Part shown: one piece after another, positions 6,153 through 7,148 of the stretch
Layout of the letters: every line of letters starts with the position of its first letter
Position numbering within the stretch: position 1 is the first letter of the stretch
Assembly: GCA_017471085.1 (NCBI GenBank)
Contig: JAFUWW010000104.1
Location: 1-7,148, forward strand
Direction of reading: 5' to 3'
DNA: 7,148 nucleotides
Source: Bacteroidales bacterium
GTDB taxonomy: Bacteria > Bacteroidota > Bacteroidia > Bacteroidales > UBA932
Program-made: the position numbers and the translations under genes
The notes under the pieces: generated by a model
Told to the model about the DNA's origin: nothing
The model's input: the letters and a program-made list of their open reading frames with translations, nothing else
Database searches by the model: none

Positions 6153-6851
6153 ATGACACAGAATACAGAAAGATACCTCCTTAGCCCTTCCATGAAGATG
6201 GCGGAGCTGATGGACATCGATTTCCGCCTGCTGGGCGTCCTTACCCGCATGGGGCTTTCCTTCGGCTTCGGCGAGGCCACCGTGGAGGAAGTGTGCCTCA
6301 AGGGCGGCATCAATCCGGAATCGTTCCTGCTCATCTGCCGGGTGTACGCCTACGACGGCTACCGCCCCACACAGGACGTGCTGGAAAAGGCCGACCTGCG
6401 CGAGATCGTCAACTATCTCCACCGTTCCCACGCCTACTACATGCACGTGGCGATGGCCGAGCTTTCCAATTCCCTGGAGCAGATGATCCGGCCCTGCGAT
6501 GCGCGGCGCCAAAGCATCATGCGCACGTTCTTCGAGCAGTATAAGGAAGAGCTTTCCAAACACTTCGAATACGAAGAAAATCAGGTGTTTCCGTATGTAG
6601 AGGCCGTGCTGGGCCACCGGAAAGACAGCCCGTTCACCATCGGCGAGTACGAGCAGAACCATTCCAACGTGGAGGAAAAACTGGACGACCTGAAGAACCT
6701 GGTGATGAAGTACATGCCCGCCCAGTGCGACCAGCAGGAAGCCTACAGGGTGCTCTTCTACATCTATTCCCTGGAAACGGACCTTCGCAAGCACACCATC
6801 ATCGAAGACGAGATCCTGGTGCCCATGGTGGGGAGGATGGAAAATGAGTAG
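6153..6851 (+). CDS. Hemerythrin-domain di-iron protein, YtfE/RIC-like
   Basis: Predicted 232-residue cytoplasmic protein. Family members bind a non-heme di-iron centre and act in iron-sulfur cluster repair or in oxygen/NO response. By recalled alignment with E. coli YtfE all six ligands are present: His90 (LHRSH), His137 and Glu141 (HFEYEENQVFP), His170 (EQNHSNVEE), His214 and Glu218 (HTIIEDEILVP). Residues about 10-70 occupy the place of the ScdA_N domain, but the YCCGG motif of YtfE is replaced by FGFGE (37-41); other cysteines are at 48, 62, 115 and 192. Loss of the Cys pair argues for a sensor or a divergent subfamily rather than a straight YtfE equivalent. Start: ATG at 6153; the in-frame TTG at 6144 lies inside the -7 promoter element. 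It is translationally coupled to the next gene by an 8-nt overlap. Confidence 0.85.
   Translation: MTQNTERYLLSPSMKMAELMDIDFRLLGVLTRMGLSFGFGEATVEEVCLKGGINPESFLLICRVYAYDGYRPTQDVLEKADLREIVNYLHRSHAYYMHVAMAELSNSLEQMIRPCDARRQSIMRTFFEQYKEELSKHFEYEENQVFPYVEAVLGHRKDSPFTIGEYEQNHSNVEEKLDDLKNLVMKYMPAQCDQQEAYRVLFYIYSLETDLRKHTIIEDEILVPMVGRMENE
6831..6836 (+). promoter_or_regulatory. Shine-Dalgarno for the downstream regulator, inside the hemerythrin gene
   Basis: GGGAGG ends 7 nt before the ATG at 6844. This is stronger than any other ribosome-binding sequence in the window, where most starts lack one, and it decides the start of the overlapping regulator. Confidence 0.6.
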
Positions 6852-7148
6852 GAGGCTTTTGTTGGTCGTTCCTTCGGCCATCGTGGCCAAGGGACTGGAG
6901 CAGATTTTCAACGACCTGGGCGAATTCGAGGTGTGCGCCATCCTGTCGGACCTTTCCGGCACCGGCGACGCCCAGCTCCGTTCCATCGCCCCGGACGTGG
7001 TGATTCTGGATCCCTGCATTTTCGACTATGCCTCGCGGCTCAGCGCCAAGAACCGCCTGTCGGCCCTTACCGACGCGGTGATTCTGGCGGTGGCAGGGCC
7101 TTTTTCCGACGAAGAGGCGCTCCGGCAGTGGGACGGCGTCATCGGCCT
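6844..7148 (+). CDS. Atypical receiver-domain regulator, probably LuxR type (3' end outside window)
   Basis: The first 101 residues are visible and the frame is still open at the window edge. The fold pattern is that of a response-regulator receiver: beta-1 RLLLVVP (4-10), helix AKGLEQIFNDLG, beta-2 FEVCAIL, then PDVVILD, whose Asp56 takes the place of the phospho-acceptor, and a later strand DAVILAVAG (77-85). The acidic pair normally found after beta-1 is absent (VPS instead), and the Ser/Thr after beta-4 is replaced by Ala-Gly, so ordinary phosphorylation is doubtful; it looks like a pseudo-receiver. A C-terminal LuxR-type helix-turn-helix is expected from recalled hemerythrin-linked neighbours in Bacteroides, but it lies outside the window. 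ATG at 6844 follows GGGAGG and overlaps the end of the hemerythrin gene by 8 nt, so the pair is probably co-translated and functionally linked. Confidence 0.7.
   Translation, partial: MSRRLLLVVPSAIVAKGLEQIFNDLGEFEVCAILSDLSGTGDAQLRSIAPDVVILDPCIFDYASRLSAKNRLSALTDAVILAVAGPFSDEEALRQWDGVIG

Noticed and set aside
6066..7019. 317-codon minus-strand frame opposite the hemerythrin and regulator genes
   Set aside because: It is the antisense shadow of a gene with all six di-iron ligands, and its end runs into the terminator region.
1..7148. Mobile element, CRISPR array, phage or defence genes
   Set aside because: No transposase, integrase, terminal repeats, spaced repeats or toxin-antitoxin pair is seen. 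All genes look like housekeeping or accessory metabolism with uniform GC-rich codon use.

Overview
The window looks like an ordinary chromosomal stretch of a GC-rich member of the Bacteroidota, most likely Bacteroidales (for example an Alistipes-like or uncultured gut lineage; the genus is inference). The evidence is a Bacteroides-type malate dehydrogenase, a fused FeoA-FeoB iron transporter, several copies of the Bacteroidetes -7 promoter element TAnnTTTG, and mostly poor Shine-Dalgarno sequences. FeoB, the O2-insensitive queuosine enzyme QueH and a hemerythrin-type di-iron protein suggest an anaerobe that handles ferrous iron and transient oxygen or nitric oxide stress.

Layout: (1) 1-825, 3' part of mdh on the plus strand, cut by the window edge. 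(2) 860-905, a 20-bp-stem bidirectional terminator shared by mdh and the convergent feoAB. (3) 918-3314 minus, the FeoA-FeoB fusion. (4) 3315-3471, a divergent promoter region with a promoter for each flanking gene, two perfect inverted repeats (8-3-8 and 6-3-6) and a repeated TGCAAAT word. (5) 3472-5945 plus, a compact three-gene unit: NhaC-family antiporter, queH (9-nt gap) and a small exported or membrane protein that overlaps queH by 4 nt. (6) 5946-6152, a 207-bp gap holding a hairpin, a good promoter, a canonical intrinsic terminator about 90 nt downstream of it, and then a second promoter. This is the arrangement of a small independent RNA or an attenuated leader. (7) 6153-6851, a YtfE/RIC-like hemerythrin protein, overlapped by 8 nt by (8) 6844-7148+, the start of an atypical receiver (probably LuxR-type) regulator that runs off the window.

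How the parts fit: feoAB imports Fe(II). The hemerythrin protein keeps all six di-iron ligands of YtfE and is translationally linked to a regulator whose receiver domain lacks the usual acidic pair, so the two may form a redox, NO or iron-responsive pair (inference). The NhaC-queH-small protein unit has no obvious shared pathway.

No mobile element, CRISPR array, tRNA or rRNA is visible, and no stretch over 300 bases lacks a gene. The most novel candidates are the possible small RNA at about 6034-6122, the operator-like palindromes in the feoAB/nhaC divergent region, and the hemerythrin/pseudo-receiver pair. None is proven by sequence alone.
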